From the NCBI GenBank assembly GCA_036490215.1, contig DASXEH010000017.1, forward strand, positions 123,369 to 187,368: DNA of 64,000 nucleotides, written 5' to 3'. Position 1 is the stretch's first letter; each line of letters begins with the position of its first letter. The notes under the pieces are model-generated. The model was not told the DNA's origin. It made no database searches and saw only the letters and a list, made by a program, of their open reading frames with translations. Both the position numbers and the translations under genes were made by a program. Positions 36,728-45,222 of the stretch are shown piece after piece. The stretch comes from JASHSH01 sp036490215 (GTDB lineage Bacteria > Pseudomonadota > Alphaproteobacteria > Rhodospirillales > Magnetospirillaceae).

Positions 36728-37389
36728 ATCGGCTGATCCTGGTGCGTCACGGCGGCAGCACCGCCAACGAAGACGGCAGCTTCTATAACTACAACGACAG
36801 TGCCATCTGCCTGACCACCAACGGTATCCGTCAGGCGCTCAACACCGCCGGCATCTTGGCCCAGGTCGATCTGCGTTGGGCCAAGCCCGGCAATTTCGCG
36901 CTCGAAACCTTTGCATCCGAATACACGCGGACGCAGCAGACGGCGCGGATCACGCTGGACCAGATGGGGCTGCTGTCGATCGAGCCGCGGATCAGACCGC
37001 TGCTCAATGAACGCGACTATGGCACCACCTACGATCCGAAGATGGATGAGGATCCGAACTGCACGCTGAACGGATCGGAGAGCAGCGTTCAGGCGCGGAT
37101 ACGGGTGCGGGGCTTCCTGGTTGAAGCGGTGGAGATATTGCCCCGAGCCGATGTGCTGGCTTTCAGCCATATGGGAGCCATCCGCGCGATGATCGCCGAA
37201 ATTCTGGGTCTGTCGGATGCAGAGATGATGAAGCGCCAGATCGACAACGGCGGTGCATTTCAGTTCGTCCGCACCATGGATGCGCAAGGTGCCTATCACT
37301 TCACCGAGAAGCCGCTGCCGCAACATGTGCTGCCCAAGTTGGTCGATCCGATCGCGCCGCCGCCCTCGGCACCGCCGCCGAACAATTGA
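36724..37389 (+). CDS. Histidine phosphatase family protein
   Basis: A 221-residue protein with the phosphoglycerate-mutase-like RHG motif at the start (LILVRHGGSTANEDG). The second half of the active site is seen in SEYTRTQQTA, LLNERDYG and AFSHMGAIRAM, where the second catalytic His lies. It is a phosphatase more likely than a mutase. The C-terminus is a Pro-rich tail (DPIAPPPSAPPPNN). It is translationally coupled to the phosphoesterase gene, which suggests the two act one after the other on a phosphorylated substrate. Confidence 0.87.
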   Translation: MNRLILVRHGGSTANEDGSFYNYNDSAICLTTNGIRQALNTAGILAQVDLRWAKPGNFALETFASEYTRTQQTARITLDQMGLLSIEPRIRPLLNERDYGTTYDPKMDEDPNCTLNGSESSVQARIRVRGFLVEAVEILPRADVLAFSHMGAIRAMIAEILGLSDAEMMKRQIDNGGAFQFVRTMDAQGAYHFTEKPLPQHVLPKLVDPIAPPPSAPPPNN

Positions 37390-37443
37390 GAGCGGTTGAA
37401 TTGCTCCGCCGCCTGCTTTTCGAGGTTCTGCTGCCCGAAGGCT

Positions 37444-38100
37444 CTAGGCCGCCCGCCGTTTGAGCGCGTCGACGAGTTGGGCGATCAGTGCCGACAACCA
37501 ATCAGGCAGATTTCGGTTTGCCGCCGCCAGTTCATCGATCGCTTCCGGCGGCAGCCGCTTCTCCAGCGTACCGAGTGCAACTTCGCCTTTCTCGGGTCCA
37601 AGCCAAGCCAGTGCGCGGATCACATTCCCGGCGCGGCGCACTGGAATATCGATCTGCCAGGCGGATGCATGCAGGAACTCAATCGCCTGATCGCCGATGG
37701 TCGCGCGGCGATTACGGCCTGAGGTGAGATAGGTGGATTTGAGCGGCGGCTGGATCGTCAGCCCGAGATTATAAGCGGCCGTCGAGCCATGGACAGCGAC
37801 CGTCTCGCCGCGTTGCTGCGCCACCGTAAAGACGACTTGCTCGATCGGAGGCGCGGATTTTCCTAAACGGGTGGCGATCGGCCGCGCATAGAGGCCGCGC
37901 CCGACGCGCACCAACCGTCCATGCTCGACCAGATCGGCCAGAGCGCGATTGATGGCCGCACGCTGACCGGCAGAGGCGAGATCCTTGGTGTCGATCGGCG
38001 TGCCATCGGGACGCTGCGCCACGATAGCCAGAATCGCGCGATAGAGATTTTCCCTATCGGTGAGTCGGCGTTCGCGTTCGGCGCGGCGCTGGGATGTCAT
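37444..38100 (-). CDS. DUF6088 / AbiEi-like winged-helix protein, orphan
   Basis: A 218-residue protein. An N-terminal winged-helix section (AAINRALADLVEHGRLVRVG) is followed by RGLYARP, the hallmark of AbiEi-type transcriptional antitoxins and DUF6088 proteins. The C-terminal half contains VAVHGSTAAYNLGLT and KSTYLTSGRNRR, both typical of that family. AbiEi normally represses its own operon with the toxin AbiEii (nucleotidyltransferase). No such toxin gene is adjacent on either side, so this is an orphan or a regulator used elsewhere. Confidence 0.8.
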   Translation of the reverse strand: MTSQRRAERERRLTDRENLYRAILAIVAQRPDGTPIDTKDLASAGQRAAINRALADLVEHGRLVRVGRGLYARPIATRLGKSAPPIEQVVFTVAQQRGETVAVHGSTAAYNLGLTIQPPLKSTYLTSGRNRRATIGDQAIEFLHASAWQIDIPVRRAGNVIRALAWLGPEKGEVALGTLEKRLPPEAIDELAAANRNLPDWLSALIAQLVDALKRRAA

Positions 38101-38139
38101 CGCCGTTACTGTAGCACAGGATCACCAGCGCGATCCGCG

Positions 38140-39054
38140 CTAGGCCGCGGCATCGAGAACGGTGGCGAGATTCGCGAATTTCTGGACCAGCCAGCGTGCG
38201 GCCGGCCGCGGCGGTGTGTCGGTGCGATGGATCGCCTGAAATGAATAGGTCCCCTTCGACCATTCGGGAATATCGATCTGCTTCAGCCGCCCGGCGGCGA
38301 TGTCCTCGCGCACCATCGGCTCAGGCATATTGCCCCAGCCGATCCCCGCCAGCAGCAAAGCCTGCTTGGCGCCGAGATCGGCCAGCCGCCAGGTGCGCGT
38401 GGCCAGCACGCGATACTCTTTATTCGCCGTCAGGGGCGACCGGTCGGTCAGCACCAACTGCACATGATTCCGTGCGTCGCCCGGCGCGTTCGACGGTGCC
38501 GCAGCCAGAGGGTGATGGGGCGCGGCAACCGGAATGAATTCCACCTCGCCCGCTTTGATATGCTCGAGTCCGGGCACCTCAGCAAAAATATGGCCGCTGA
38601 TACCGATATGGGCGCCACCGGACAACACAAGCTGCGTCACCGCGCCCATGGCCTCGACATAGAGTCGCAACGTCACCGACGGGAATTGCTGTTCGAAGGC
38701 GCGCAGCACATCGACCAGCCGCACCGTCGGCATCATCACGTCGACCGCCAGCACCACCTCGGTCTCAAGACCGCTGGAGAGATTGCTAACCTTGGCCTTC
38801 AGATTGTCGATCCCCACCGCGATCGACTTGGCCTCCGATAGAACGGCCACGCCGGCTTCAGTCAGAGTCGGCTTGCGGGCGCGCTCGCGGTCGAACAGCG
38901 TCACGCCGAGCTGCAATTCGAGGTTGGAGATCGTGTGGCTGACGGCTGATGTCGCGCGCTGCAATCGCCGCGCTGCCGCGGCAAAGCTGCCCGCCTCCAC
39001 CACCGTGAGAAACACGCGGAGTTGTTCGAAGCTTGGTGAGCCGGGCCCCAGCAT
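38140..39054 (-). CDS. LysR family transcriptional regulator
   Basis: About 304 residues. The helix-turn-helix is FEQLRVFLTVVEAGSFAAA followed by ARRLQRATSAVSHTISNLE and LGVTLFDRERARKPTLTEAG, standard for LysR regulators; a ligand-binding domain fills the rest. I prefer the ATG at 39054, preceded by AAGGAA, over the GTG at 39102, which sits in a possible operator. It is divergent from the OprB porin gene, so the porin is the most likely target. Confidence 0.9.
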   Translation of the reverse strand: MLGPGSPSFEQLRVFLTVVEAGSFAAAARRLQRATSAVSHTISNLELQLGVTLFDRERARKPTLTEAGVAVLSEAKSIAVGIDNLKAKVSNLSSGLETEVVLAVDVMMPTVRLVDVLRAFEQQFPSVTLRLYVEAMGAVTQLVLSGGAHIGISGHIFAEVPGLEHIKAGEVEFIPVAAPHHPLAAAPSNAPGDARNHVQLVLTDRSPLTANKEYRVLATRTWRLADLGAKQALLLAGIGWGNMPEPMVREDIAAGRLKQIDIPEWSKGTYSFQAIHRTDTPPRPAARWLVQKFANLATVLDAAA

Positions 39055-39087
39055 TTCAATTTCCTTGAATGTTATATCCGGCGTTTT

Positions 39088-39102
39088 GTGACTGTTAGCC
39101 AC
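39088..39102. promoter_or_regulatory. Candidate LysR box between the LysR and porin genes
   Basis: The sequence gtgactgttagccac is an imperfect inverted repeat with T at 39089 and A at 39101, matching the T-N11-A pattern of LysR-type sites. It lies 34 bases before the regulator start and 106 before the porin start. Short and imperfect, so tentative. Confidence 0.3.
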
Positions 39103-39207
39103 TAAAAGAAGACATAGTTCTCACAGAGACACCCGCAATCGTCAGCCCCGCGGGCAGTCATGCAGGCGATGCAATGTCGCCATTCGTATTTTCCGTGGGA
39201 GGGTCCA

Positions 39208-40563
39208 ATGACCAAGCATCCAGACAACCCCGTGCCGACTAGATCGCGCACCAGAGCGTTCGCCTTTGCCGCGATCGGCCTTGTGGCTTTTTCCGTGCCG
39301 GCATGGGCCGATGACGACACGCCGATCTCCTCCATCGGCAAGCAGCTCCAGTCCAGCGGTATCATTCTCAACGGCGACTACTCTGGCGAATTCGCCGCGA
39401 ATGCCAGCGGCGGCAGCCGCCAAGGCGGCGCCTATGCCGATCAGCTGACGCTCGGGGCCGATTTCTATCTGCAACGCCTTGCCGATATCGATGGCGGCAT
39501 CGTCCATCTCGAACTCAGCAACCGCGACGGCCGCAACTTGACCGGCGACACGCTTAACAACAGCGTCTCGGCGCAGCAGCTCTATGGCGGCGGCCAGACC
39601 TTTTATCTCTCGACCCTGACCTATGAGCAGAAGCTGTTCGGCGATGTGCTCGATGTTCAGGCCGGCCGCACCGAGCTCGGCAGCGTAGCCTTCCAGGATC
39701 CGCTGTACTGCGAGTTCCAGTCCAACGGCATCTGTGGCGAACCCGCGATCATGGGCAAGGACACCAACACGTCCTTCTTCCCCGTGCCGGTCTGGGGCGC
39801 TTATGCCACGGTGAAGCCGGCCACCGACTTCTACGCTTTGACCGGCTTGTTCGATGACGACGGCACCGCCACCCTGCCCGATCGCAACGGTTTCGATTTC
39901 TCGGGCGATCATGCCAATGGCGTATTGATCCCGGTCGAGGCCGGCTATCAGACCAGCTTCGCCGACGACGCCTATCCGCGGCGCTTCGATATCGGCGCGA
40001 TCTTCGACCAGTCACCCTACGCGCACACAGTCTATGACGCGGCAACCACCAGCCTGACCACCGCGACCGATCGCGGGCACAGCCTGTTCTATATCCAAGC
40101 CAAGCAGATGGTGTTCCGCCCCGACATGAACGCCCAGCGCGGGCTGACCGTGTTCGGCGCGGCCGCCTACGGTCCCGACAATGTGCAGCCGGTGGATTAC
40201 AGCTTCACTGCCGGCACGGTGTATCAGGGGCCGTTCGCATCACGGCCGCTCGACACCTTCGGCGTGATGATCAATGAGACGCATTACCGCGACAACTTCG
40301 TCGACCAGCTCTACGACTATCGCGTCGCCGCGCTGGGTGGCACCGAGCGCCCCAATTCGAACCTGATCATGGCCGAGGTCAATTACGATGCCTTCGCGAC
40401 GCCGTGGTTCGACGTGATGCCGAACCTGCAATACATCGTGAACCCGGATGGGTTGGGTGGCGGCGTGCCTTATCCGAAGGCCAATCTCAACGACGCTTTC
40501 GTGGTCGGCGTCCAGGTCCATATCAACTTCGCGACCCTCGCCGGGCTGCCCTCGAGTCTCTAA
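39208..40563 (+). CDS. Carbohydrate-selective porin, OprB family
   Basis: A 451-residue outer-membrane barrel with an N-terminal signal peptide (RAFAFAAIGLVAFSVPAWA-DD). The first strands read GIILNGDYSGEFAANASGG and LTLGADFYLQRLADIDGG, typical of OprB porins, and ITKLLDV-like content is replaced by DLYLQ-type strands; the C-terminus ends in a Phe-containing strand (VQVHINFATLAGLPSSL). GGGAGGG precedes the ATG at 39208; the open frame from 39160 is not needed. It admits sugars through the outer membrane and is probably controlled by the divergent LysR gene. A terminator follows. Confidence 0.88.
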   Translation: MTKHPDNPVPTRSRTRAFAFAAIGLVAFSVPAWADDDTPISSIGKQLQSSGIILNGDYSGEFAANASGGSRQGGAYADQLTLGADFYLQRLADIDGGIVHLELSNRDGRNLTGDTLNNSVSAQQLYGGGQTFYLSTLTYEQKLFGDVLDVQAGRTELGSVAFQDPLYCEFQSNGICGEPAIMGKDTNTSFFPVPVWGAYATVKPATDFYALTGLFDDDGTATLPDRNGFDFSGDHANGVLIPVEAGYQTSFADDAYPRRFDIGAIFDQSPYAHTVYDAATTSLTTATDRGHSLFYIQAKQMVFRPDMNAQRGLTVFGAAAYGPDNVQPVDYSFTAGTVYQGPFASRPLDTFGVMINETHYRDNFVDQLYDYRVAALGGTERPNSNLIMAEVNYDAFATPWFDVMPNLQYIVNPDGLGGGVPYPKANLNDAFVVGVQVHINFATLAGLPSSL

Positions 40564-40590
40564 GTCCGGCCTCCGATACGCAGTACCTTC

Positions 40591-40630
40591 AACCGGCATG
40601 TGCAGCTCACACTGTGCATGCCGGTTCTTT
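40591..40630. terminator. Intrinsic terminator between convergent porin and MarR genes
   Basis: Arms aaccggcatgtgcag and ctgtgcatgccggtt pair over 10 outer bases plus inner pairs with a small internal mismatch, and tctttt follows on the plus strand. It serves the porin gene and may also stop readthrough of the convergent MarR gene. Confidence 0.8.
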
Positions 40631-41121
40631 TATGACTCCGACTCGAAATGGCTGAGAAGCCCGCGTAGCACGGGCGCGAGTCTTTCGAGTTCGTCGCGAT
40701 GAGCCACGGATAGGCCGAGCAACAGCTTTTCGGCCTTGGCCGTCAGCGCGATCAGGACCTGTCGCCGGTCTTTTTCGTTGGTCTCGCGCGTGACCAGTTC
40801 CTTCAACACCAACCTGTCGACCAAGCCCACGGCGCTGTGCGGCCGGATACCCAGCCGCTCGGCCAGTTCGCCGGTGGTAACATAGTCGCGCCCGGCGAAA
40901 CCTTTGATCGCCAGCAGCGCCTGATGCTGCTGGGCTTCGAGCCCGGCCTGGTCGGCCGCGGTCTCGCTGAAGATTGTGAATTGCCGCAGCACGTAGCGAA
41001 ACTCGGCCAGCCGCTCGTAGTCGGCTTTCTCGAGGCGGACGGCTGATTTCCCGGCTGTTTTGGCCTTTGCGCGGACCTTTGCGATTGAGGCGCTGCCGCT
41101 ATGCAAATCATTCCTCTTCAT
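40630..41121 (-). CDS. MarR family transcriptional regulator
   Basis: A 163-residue regulator if started at the ATG at 41121. The winged helix is TTGELAERLGIRPHSAVGLV followed by DRLVLKELVTRETNEKDRRQ, the MarR signature, with a dimerisation helix at each end. A perfect palindrome lies four bases before this start, so the mRNA may be nearly leaderless or start a little downstream; a TTG 12 bases later, preceded by AAGAGGA, is an alternative start. The ClC channel gene is divergent, 80 bases away, and is its likely co-regulated target. Confidence 0.9.
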   Translation of the reverse strand: MKRNDLHSGSASIAKVRAKAKTAGKSAVRLEKADYERLAEFRYVLRQFTIFSETAADQAGLEAQQHQALLAIKGFAGRDYVTTGELAERLGIRPHSAVGLVDRLVLKELVTRETNEKDRRQVLIALTAKAEKLLLGLSVAHRDELERLAPVLRGLLSHFESES

Positions 41122-41124
41122 AAA

Positions 41125-41141
41125 ATATCGCAATGCGATAT
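41125..41141. promoter_or_regulatory. Perfect palindromic MarR operator
   Basis: atatcgca and tgcgatat are exact reverse complements around one central A (41133). It sits immediately upstream of the MarR start, between the divergent MarR and channel genes. MarR dimers bind such 16-18-bp palindromes, so autorepression and control of the channel gene are expected. Confidence 0.75.
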
Positions 41142-41201
41142 AACTCGCTCCCGCCCCTGCCCACCCAATCCCCGCCTCATCCGCTAAGGCCCTGTAGAAT
41201 C

Positions 41202-43034
41202 ATGCAAAGCTCCAACCCTGCCGCAACCTCAGCCACCAAACCCAAGCATGGCATCCATACCCCTGGCGCCGTGATCGATCGGCTGCGCGATTTCACCACC
41301 GACAGCCGCCTATTCCTGTTGACCGCGATGGCGCTGGTGGTGGGCACGGCTGGCGCGGGCGCGGCCTGGACTCTATCGCATTTGATCAATGTGGCCACCA
41401 ACCTCGCTTATTACGGAAAGTGGAGCGCCGACCCGGCTTCGCCCGTCGGCAACGGACTGGGCCTTATCTCGATTCTGGTCCCCGTCGTGGGTTGCCTCAT
41501 CATCGGCCTGATGGCGCGTTTCGGCTCGGAGAAGATCCGCGGCCACGGCATCCCCGAAGCGATGGAAGCCATCCTGATCGGCCGCAGCCGCATCCAGCCG
41601 AAAGTGGCGTTGTTGAAGCCGCTGTCCTCGGCGATCTCGATCGGCACTGGTGGCCCATTCGGCGCCGAGGGTCCGATCATTATGACGGGCGGCGCGTTCG
41701 GATCGTTGTTCGCGCAGCTTTTCCGCCTGTCCAACGCCGAGCGCAAAACTCTACTGGTAGCCGGTGCGGCCGCCGGCATGTCGGCGACCTTCGGCACACC
41801 CATCGCGGCGATACTTCTGGCCGTCGAACTCCTGCTGTTCGAATGGAAGCCGCGCAGCTTCGTTCCCGTGGCCATCGCCTCGATCGTTGCCGCGGCGTGG
41901 CGACCGTGGATGATGGGTGCGGGTGTGCTGTTCCCCATGGACGCCAGCGCAGCGTTGCCTTCGCTCGGCCTGCTCCTCGCCGGCGTGCTCGGCGTCGTCG
42001 CGGGCCTGATGTCCGGCCTGCTGACCCAGATGGTCTATGCCTGCGAAGATTTCTTCCAGCGTCTGCCGATCCATTGGATGTGGTGGCCGGTGTTCGGCGG
42101 TCTGATCATCGGCATCGGCGGCCTGATCGAGCCGCATGCGCTCGGCGTCGGCTATGACAACATCGCCGCACTACTGCATGGCGATCTCTCGCCTATCGCC
42201 ACGGCGCGCCTGGTCGCGGTCAAATCGGTGATCTGGTCGTTTGCGTTGGGATCAGGCACGTCCGGTGGCGTTCTCGCACCGCTCTTGATCATGGGCGGTG
42301 CGCTGGGCGCATTGGCAAGCCATGTTATGCCGATGGGCGACCCGGGACTCTGGGCTTTGCTCGGCATGGCCGCGATCATGGGCGGCACGATGCGTTCGCC
42401 TTTGACCGCGATCGTCTTCGCCATCGAGCTGACGCATAATCTCGGCGCGCTTCTGCCGCTGGCCGTCGCCTGTGCGATCGCCCATGCGACGACCGTCCTG
42501 CTGCTGCGCCGCTCGATCCTCACCGAGAAGGTCGCACGTCGCGGCCATCACGTACTGCGTGAATACATCGTCGATCCCTTCGAGACGATGCGCGTGGCCG
42601 AGATCATGGCCAAGCCGGTCGCGAGCCTGCCGGCCGATGCACCGATCGGCGAGATCGTGGCGTTTTTCACGGGGGCCGACGCCCCATCGCACCATAAGAG
42701 CTATCCCGTGGTCGACAGCGATGGGCAACTGATCGGTATGGTCGCGCGCGCCGATGCGTTGCGCTGGACCATGAATGGCTGGCCAAGCGGACAGACGCTG
42801 CGCGAAGTGCTGGGCGATCAACCGCTGGTGACCGGCTATGACGACGAATTGGTCGGGCAATTGGCCGACCGCATGGCCGTGGCCGATATCGGCCGCGCAC
42901 CCATCTTGCGGCGGTCGGATAACAGCCTGATCGGCCTGGTCGCGCGTCGCGATCTGCTGCAAGTCCGCGCGAAGGTCGTGCAGCAGGAGCGTGAACGCGA
43001 ACGGCTGATCCGCTTCAGCGCGAAGTCTGCCTAG
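41202..43034 (+). CDS. ClC family chloride channel/antiporter with CBS domains
   Basis: About 610 residues. The ClC filter motifs are GTGGPFGAEGPI (with the gating Glu in GAEGP) and GSGTSGGVLAPLL. The first 430 or so residues form the membrane domain; the C-terminal part holds a CBS pair beginning VAEIMAKPVASLPADAP and ending IGLVARRDLLQVRAKV. The start at 41202 is preferred because the upstream ATG at 41133 lies inside the palindromic operator. The gating Glu suggests a proton/chloride antiporter. Control by the divergent MarR gene is likely. Confidence 0.92.
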   Translation: MQSSNPAATSATKPKHGIHTPGAVIDRLRDFTTDSRLFLLTAMALVVGTAGAGAAWTLSHLINVATNLAYYGKWSADPASPVGNGLGLISILVPVVGCLIIGLMARFGSEKIRGHGIPEAMEAILIGRSRIQPKVALLKPLSSAISIGTGGPFGAEGPIIMTGGAFGSLFAQLFRLSNAERKTLLVAGAAAGMSATFGTPIAAILLAVELLLFEWKPRSFVPVAIASIVAAAWRPWMMGAGVLFPMDASAALPSLGLLLAGVLGVVAGLMSGLLTQMVYACEDFFQRLPIHWMWWPVFGGLIIGIGGLIEPHALGVGYDNIAALLHGDLSPIATARLVAVKSVIWSFALGSGTSGGVLAPLLIMGGALGALASHVMPMGDPGLWALLGMAAIMGGTMRSPLTAIVFAIELTHNLGALLPLAVACAIAHATTVLLLRRSILTEKVARRGHHVLREYIVDPFETMRVAEIMAKPVASLPADAPIGEIVAFFTGADAPSHHKSYPVVDSDGQLIGMVARADALRWTMNGWPSGQTLREVLGDQPLVTGYDDELVGQLADRMAVADIGRAPILRRSDNSLIGLVARRDLLQVRAKVVQQERERERLIRFSAKSA

Positions 43035-43137
43035 CGCCACATCTCCGTGCCTAAACACCGCATTAGGCCGCGCACCGCGATCGTACTAGAGTCCGCCTCC
43101 GGGTGGGTGGGTGCGCGTCGCAACGGGAGAAAGCATC

Positions 43138-43815
43138 ATGGGCACACGTCCGTTGATCGTCTTCGATGTCAACGAAACCCTGCTCGACCTCACCACCATG
43201 GAGCCGGTGTTCGAGCGGATCTTCAAAGATAAGACCGCGATGCGGCTGTGGTTCGCCAACCTCATCATGTATTCGGCGGCACTGACCGTGGCCGGCCACT
43301 ATGTGCCCTTTACCGATATCGGTGCTGCGGTGATGAAGATGCTGGCCGATACACAGGGCATCAAGATCGGCGACGCCGAGAAGCGCGAGCTGACCGAGAA
43401 ATTCTCGACCATGCCGCCTTATCCCGAAGTGCCCGGCGCCTTGAAGCGTCTGCGGGACGCGGGCTTCCGCCTGTTTACGCTCACCGACAACCTGCTCGAA
43501 GTGCAGACGCGCCAACTCACCCATGGCGGTATCGTCGATCTGTTCGAGCGCCGCTTCAGTGCCGATGGCGTCAAGCATCATAAGCCGTCGCGCCAAGCCT
43601 ATGGCTATGTCGAGCAGGAACTCGGCGCCAAGCCCTCAGACTTCTGCCTGATCGCCTGCCACACCTGGGATACGCTGGGTGCGGTCGCGGCCGGCTGGGA
43701 TGGCGCGCTGATCAAGCGGGTCGGCAACGACCTGCTCAGCGTCGGCCCGCAACCGAGCATTGTCGGGCGAGACCTGAACGATGTCGTCGACCAGCTGATG
43801 GCGCGCCACGCCTGA
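43138..43815 (+). CDS. Haloacid dehalogenase, type II (HAD superfamily)
   Basis: A 225-residue HAD hydrolase. The nucleophile block is VFDVNETLLDL with Asp10, motif II is LTDNLLEVQ, the Lys region is VKHHKPSRQAYGYV, and the last motif is CLIACHTWDTLGA, where the second Asp normally found in phosphatases is near HTWDT. Type II haloacid dehalogenases cleave C-Cl bonds of short 2-haloacids, but many family members act on other substrates. GGGAGAAAG precedes the ATG at 43138, which I chose over an in-frame GTG nine codons earlier. Confidence 0.87.
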   Translation: MGTRPLIVFDVNETLLDLTTMEPVFERIFKDKTAMRLWFANLIMYSAALTVAGHYVPFTDIGAAVMKMLADTQGIKIGDAEKRELTEKFSTMPPYPEVPGALKRLRDAGFRLFTLTDNLLEVQTRQLTHGGIVDLFERRFSADGVKHHKPSRQAYGYVEQELGAKPSDFCLIACHTWDTLGAVAAGWDGALIKRVGNDLLSVGPQPSIVGRDLNDVVDQLMARHA

Positions 43816-43842
43816 GAGTGGCTCCGCGATGCAGCCGTCGAA

Positions 43843-45222
43843 CTATCGTCCGATGATCCCCACGGGTTTCAGGCGCTCTGTCGCCTTGATATAGGTTTCG
43901 TACAGCGCGTCGTAGCGCGGCTTCATCCGGATATCGGGCTCGAAGCTTCGCTCGACCCGGGTCATCGATCGGATCGCGTCGCCCAGAGACTCATGCGCGC
44001 CGACGCCGACCGACGCCATGATCGCCGCGCCGAGACAACCGACATCGAGATAGGCCATGCGGTCGAGCGGGCGCCCCAAACTGTCGGCGCGAATTTGTGC
44101 CCACAGATCGGAATGCGCGCCGCCCCCGGCATGGAACAGTCGCGGCAAAGGCCCGCCCGCCGCATCCTCCAACGCCCCGAGCAGCATGCGCGCCGAAAGG
44201 GCCACGCCTTCCATCACCGCCAGCGCGAAGTCGGGTGCTTTCGCCTGGCCGTCGAGGCCGATAAACGCACCGCGCAGATTGGCATCCCAGAGCGGCGCGC
44301 GTTCGCCTTCGAGATGCGGCAGGAACAGGATCGGCCGGCCGCTGCGGTCGGCTTTGCCCGCGAGTTCAATCACGCCCGCGACATCGCGGCCGATCGCTTC
44401 GCCCCACCAGCGCAAAGCATCGCCACCGCTTTGCGTCGGCCCGGCATGAACGCTGAGACCGGCTGCGTTCGGGAAAGTGACGACGCCCGGCGCACCGACC
44501 CGCTCACCGGCCAGGGCGATGATCTCGCTGGTGCCGCTGATATAGACGCCTTCGCCCGCGCGATGGACACCGGCGCCGAACAACCCGCTCCAGGCATCCA
44601 TCGTCCCGGCGACCACCGGCGCCCGCAACCCGCTCGACCCCAGAGCGATCTCGCCGACCACATCGGTAAAGAAGTGCAACGGCGGGAATCGCTCGGCCGC
44701 GCCCGCAACCCGCGCGATCAGCGGCGCCACATAAGCGAGATCTTGCCCGACGACGAAAAAGTTCGACATCGGATCGGTGACCGCGACACCGGCCAACGCG
44801 CGCAAGCAATAGTCCTTCGGCGTGAGCACGTACCGGGTTTTGGCGTAAAGCGCGGGCTTCTCGCGCGCCATCCACAGCATGCGGGCCAGCACGTGACTGG
44901 CGCCGACCGGCATCGGCGCGCCCCACCAGGCAAGTTTCTCATCCATCGAAATGCTGAGGTCGAGTTCGGCGGCTTGCGACGCGGCGCGGTTGTCCTGCCA
45001 GGTGATCGCCGGGGCAACGGATTGGCCTTCGGCATCGACGAAGATATCGGTGTTGACCTGGCTGCACAGACCGACAGCGGCCACGCGCCTCGCCCGGTCG
45101 CCGGTCAGCAGCTCATCCATGATCGCGACAATGCGCGTCACCCAATCGTTCGGATCCTGCTCGACGATACCGGGCGCCGGGCGCGACATCGGATAGGGCC
45201 GGCTGGCATGGGCGACGATCAC
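43843..45222 (-). pseudogene. FGGY carbohydrate kinase (xylulokinase-like), 5'-truncated
   Basis: The frame from the stop at 43843 reads as an FGGY kinase up to HASRPYPMSRPAPGIVEQDP, the family block that normally lies about 40 residues from the start. Before it, the expected first strand with the phosphate-binding DxGTTS motif is missing and the frame runs on into sequence antisense to an ABC ATPase. Downstream the protein is intact, with GTMDAWSGLFGAG, FHAGGGAHSDLW and YLDVGCLGAAI. A GTG at 45222 could make about 459 residues, but without the ATP-binding start it should be inactive. The cut shares a junction with the divergent ABC gene. Confidence 0.8.
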
